A DNA stretch of 64,000 bases from JAXDMK01 sp963765955 (lineage in GTDB: Bacteria > Actinomycetota > Acidimicrobiia > Acidimicrobiales > AC-14). The position numbers and the translations under genes were made by a program. Below the pieces are notes generated by a model. It had not been told where the DNA came from. It worked only from the letters and a program-made list of their open reading frames with translations, and did not search any database. Below are positions 62,835 through 64,000 of this stretch, piece after piece (positions within the stretch are counted from its first letter, which is position 1; every line of letters begins with the position of its first letter). The stretch spans positions 1,488,001 through 1,552,000 of the forward strand of contig CAVXYA010000002.1 of the NCBI GenBank assembly GCA_963765955.1, given 5' to 3'.

Positions 62835-63620
62835 TCAGTACCAGATGGCCACCCGGCGTCCGTTGGATTCCTCCCGGGGATCGGGGAAGCTTCGGGCGGA
62901 CCCGTTCGCGATGCGCCGAGCGGACCATGCTGAGGCGGCGGCGTCGACGATGTCGTCGGCAACCGCTCCGTCTACCTCGGTAATGACGTCGGGCAGCACG
63001 ATGCCGGCCTCGGCGAGGAGGCGACGGCGGAGATGGATGCCGTTCCAGGACTTCTTGGACCATCTCAGGGTCTCGCCGGCGAGCGCACGGAACGACACCT
63101 CCGGATGTACCTCGAAGAGCCGAGCGTCACCGTCAGCCACCGCGCCCGTTTCGACGATCCTCGGGACGAGTGCCCAAGCCTGGCGAGACAGCAACGGGAG
63201 TCGCCCTGGCCGCGAGGATCTGATGGCCTCCGAGATCGATGAGGAGCCGGCAACGGAGAACCTCCGCGTCGAGCGGCAACACACTCGATCCAGCGATTCC
63301 GACGAAGCCGCGCGCTGCGGGGTGAGCTTCCGATCTGCACGCGCTTCGCCGTGCGCGCTGCAGATGTCGATCCCGATCACATCGACCGGCTCGGCCCAGG
63401 CGATGATCTCCCGCAGGCAAGTTCCGAGCGGGCGCCAAGTCCTGATTGGTCCGTACAAGGGGTGCAGCGGCCCCCGAAGCCGCATCGATCCCGCCCCCGC
63501 CCCGAGAACCCCCGCAAGGGCCTTTCGGTGGGAGCGCTGGATCCACGGCCCACCGGTGGCTCCATCCATTCCAGTCGGCCACGGCCAGCCCAGGCGGGGC
63601 TGTCCGCCCGTTCACCGACG
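62835..63620 (-). pseudogene. DUF429-type predicted nuclease, broken by frame changes
   Basis: The intact C-terminal part reads ARLFEVHPEVSFRALAGETL, then SKKSWNGIHLRRRLLAEAGI and DGAVADDIVDAAASAWSARR. It has the EVHPEVSF and DDxxDA motifs of DUF429 proteins (RNase H-like fold). Upstream the frame moves several times, with VDVIGIDIC near 63400 and VADWNGWSHRWAV near 63580 in other frames. The order of blocks is right for one gene of about 260 codons. The breaks may be sequencing errors or real decay; the exact N-terminus is not clear. Confidence 0.6.
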
Positions 63621-64000
63621 GCACCGAACGTATGGATCGCCACGGGGTCGTCACCTTTTCGAGGTTCAACGGTACGGCATGAGCTGAGCAAGCGACTGCG
63701 GTCTCGATCTCGGCGGCCCCCACGGGCGACGGCCAGAGCGCGAGCCGCAGCTGACCGACCATCCAAGCTAGTCAATCGTGCGTCGCCGGTCCGAGACCGA
63801 GTTCGCGAAGCGCTCGGGGTTGCCGAGGTTGGGGCACTTCGAGTCGCTCGACGGCGAGCAGCCCAGCAGGCTGGCCGAGTGACGACCCGGTCCTGCCGGT
63901 CGAGAGTGGTCCTGGCGCGAGTGGACAGGCTCGTCGCTGTTCCGACGTACAGCGGCCGATCGTCGGCGGGCGCTCGAAGCCCAGCGTCTGCCATGCCGAG
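63621..64000. other. window end without a supported gene
   Basis: Minus-strand frames hold PLYVGTATSLSTRARTTLDR, which faintly recalls a GIY-YIG nuclease start, and in another frame CPNLGNPERFANSVSDRR. Neither is long enough or continuous enough to call a gene. The region may be decayed or may hold the end of a gene outside the window. Confidence 0.35.

Noticed and set aside
63750..64000. GIY-YIG nuclease fragment on the minus strand
   Set aside because: Only one short stretch resembles the family start; the downstream residues do not follow in any single frame, so the match is too weak to call.

Overview
The window is a GC-rich (about 70 percent) actinobacterial chromosome or metagenome segment. 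Frequent GTG starts, four-base ATGA/GTGA gene overlaps, an LpqY-SugABC-like sugar importer, an actinobacterial GlgC/GlgM-type glycogen pair, an F420-type luciferase-like oxidoreductase and an ECF sigma factor with a SnoaL-like tail all point to Actinomycetota. An uncultured Acidimicrobiia-like lineage is my best guess, but no marker gene fixes the class.

Layout. 1-3.2 kb: the end of a large TPR-type regulator, small proteins, a BON protein, a metallophosphoesterase and MsrA. 3.3-7.9 kb: a sugar ABC importer (binding lipoprotein, two permeases, ATPase). 7.9-11.5 kb: a PsiE-like membrane protein, a zinc-ribbon protein, a TIR-domain membrane protein and a second, heavily broken sugar-binding lipoprotein. 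11.8-15.1 kb: an FtsX-type permease and its ATPase. 15.4-20.1 kb: a plastic zone with a DHFR-family gene fragment, a VapBC-like pair, a dead tyrosine integrase and a complete RIT element (three overlapping tyrosine recombinases with 33-bp inverted ends). 20-25 kb: a DUF6653-like protein, an SRPBCC protein, a lipoprotein and a secreted metalloprotease that share an Ig-like domain. 25-34.4 kb: a BBE oxidoreductase, PhnB-like protein, NarL two-component system, pirin, GlgC and GlgM/GlgA, an SDR, and an ArsR-SRPBCC operon with two palindromic operators. 34.4-38 kb: a DprA-like/RecQ pair and two small proteins. 38.1-44 kb: an OmpR-type two-component system, a duplicated-motif lipoprotein and a MacAB-type exporter. 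44-48.4 kb: AIM24, LLM oxidoreductase, ECF sigma factor, STAS and two VOC proteins. 48.46-48.9 kb: six tandem 73-bp repeats. 49-51 kb: a DrrAB-type exporter. 51.1-55.6 kb: a tightly overlapping operon of a MazF/PemK-like protein, an HTH (sigma-like) protein, a zinc-finger (anti-sigma-like) protein and a Rad50-like zinc-hook ATPase, the best candidate here for an undescribed system. 55.6-64 kb: VOC, YkgJ-like and DUF1905-like proteins, a VioB/RebD-like ferritin-fold protein with an unknown partner, a second DrrAB pair, two DHFR-family genes and a broken DUF429 gene.

About ten genes are interrupted by single-base frame changes while the protein sequence carries on cleanly in the next frame. Most look like sequencing or assembly indels rather than gene decay. 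The exceptions are the dead integrase and the DHFR-family fragment, and perhaps the second sugar-binding protein and the DUF429 gene. Broken genes are reported as single loci with the approximate break positions.
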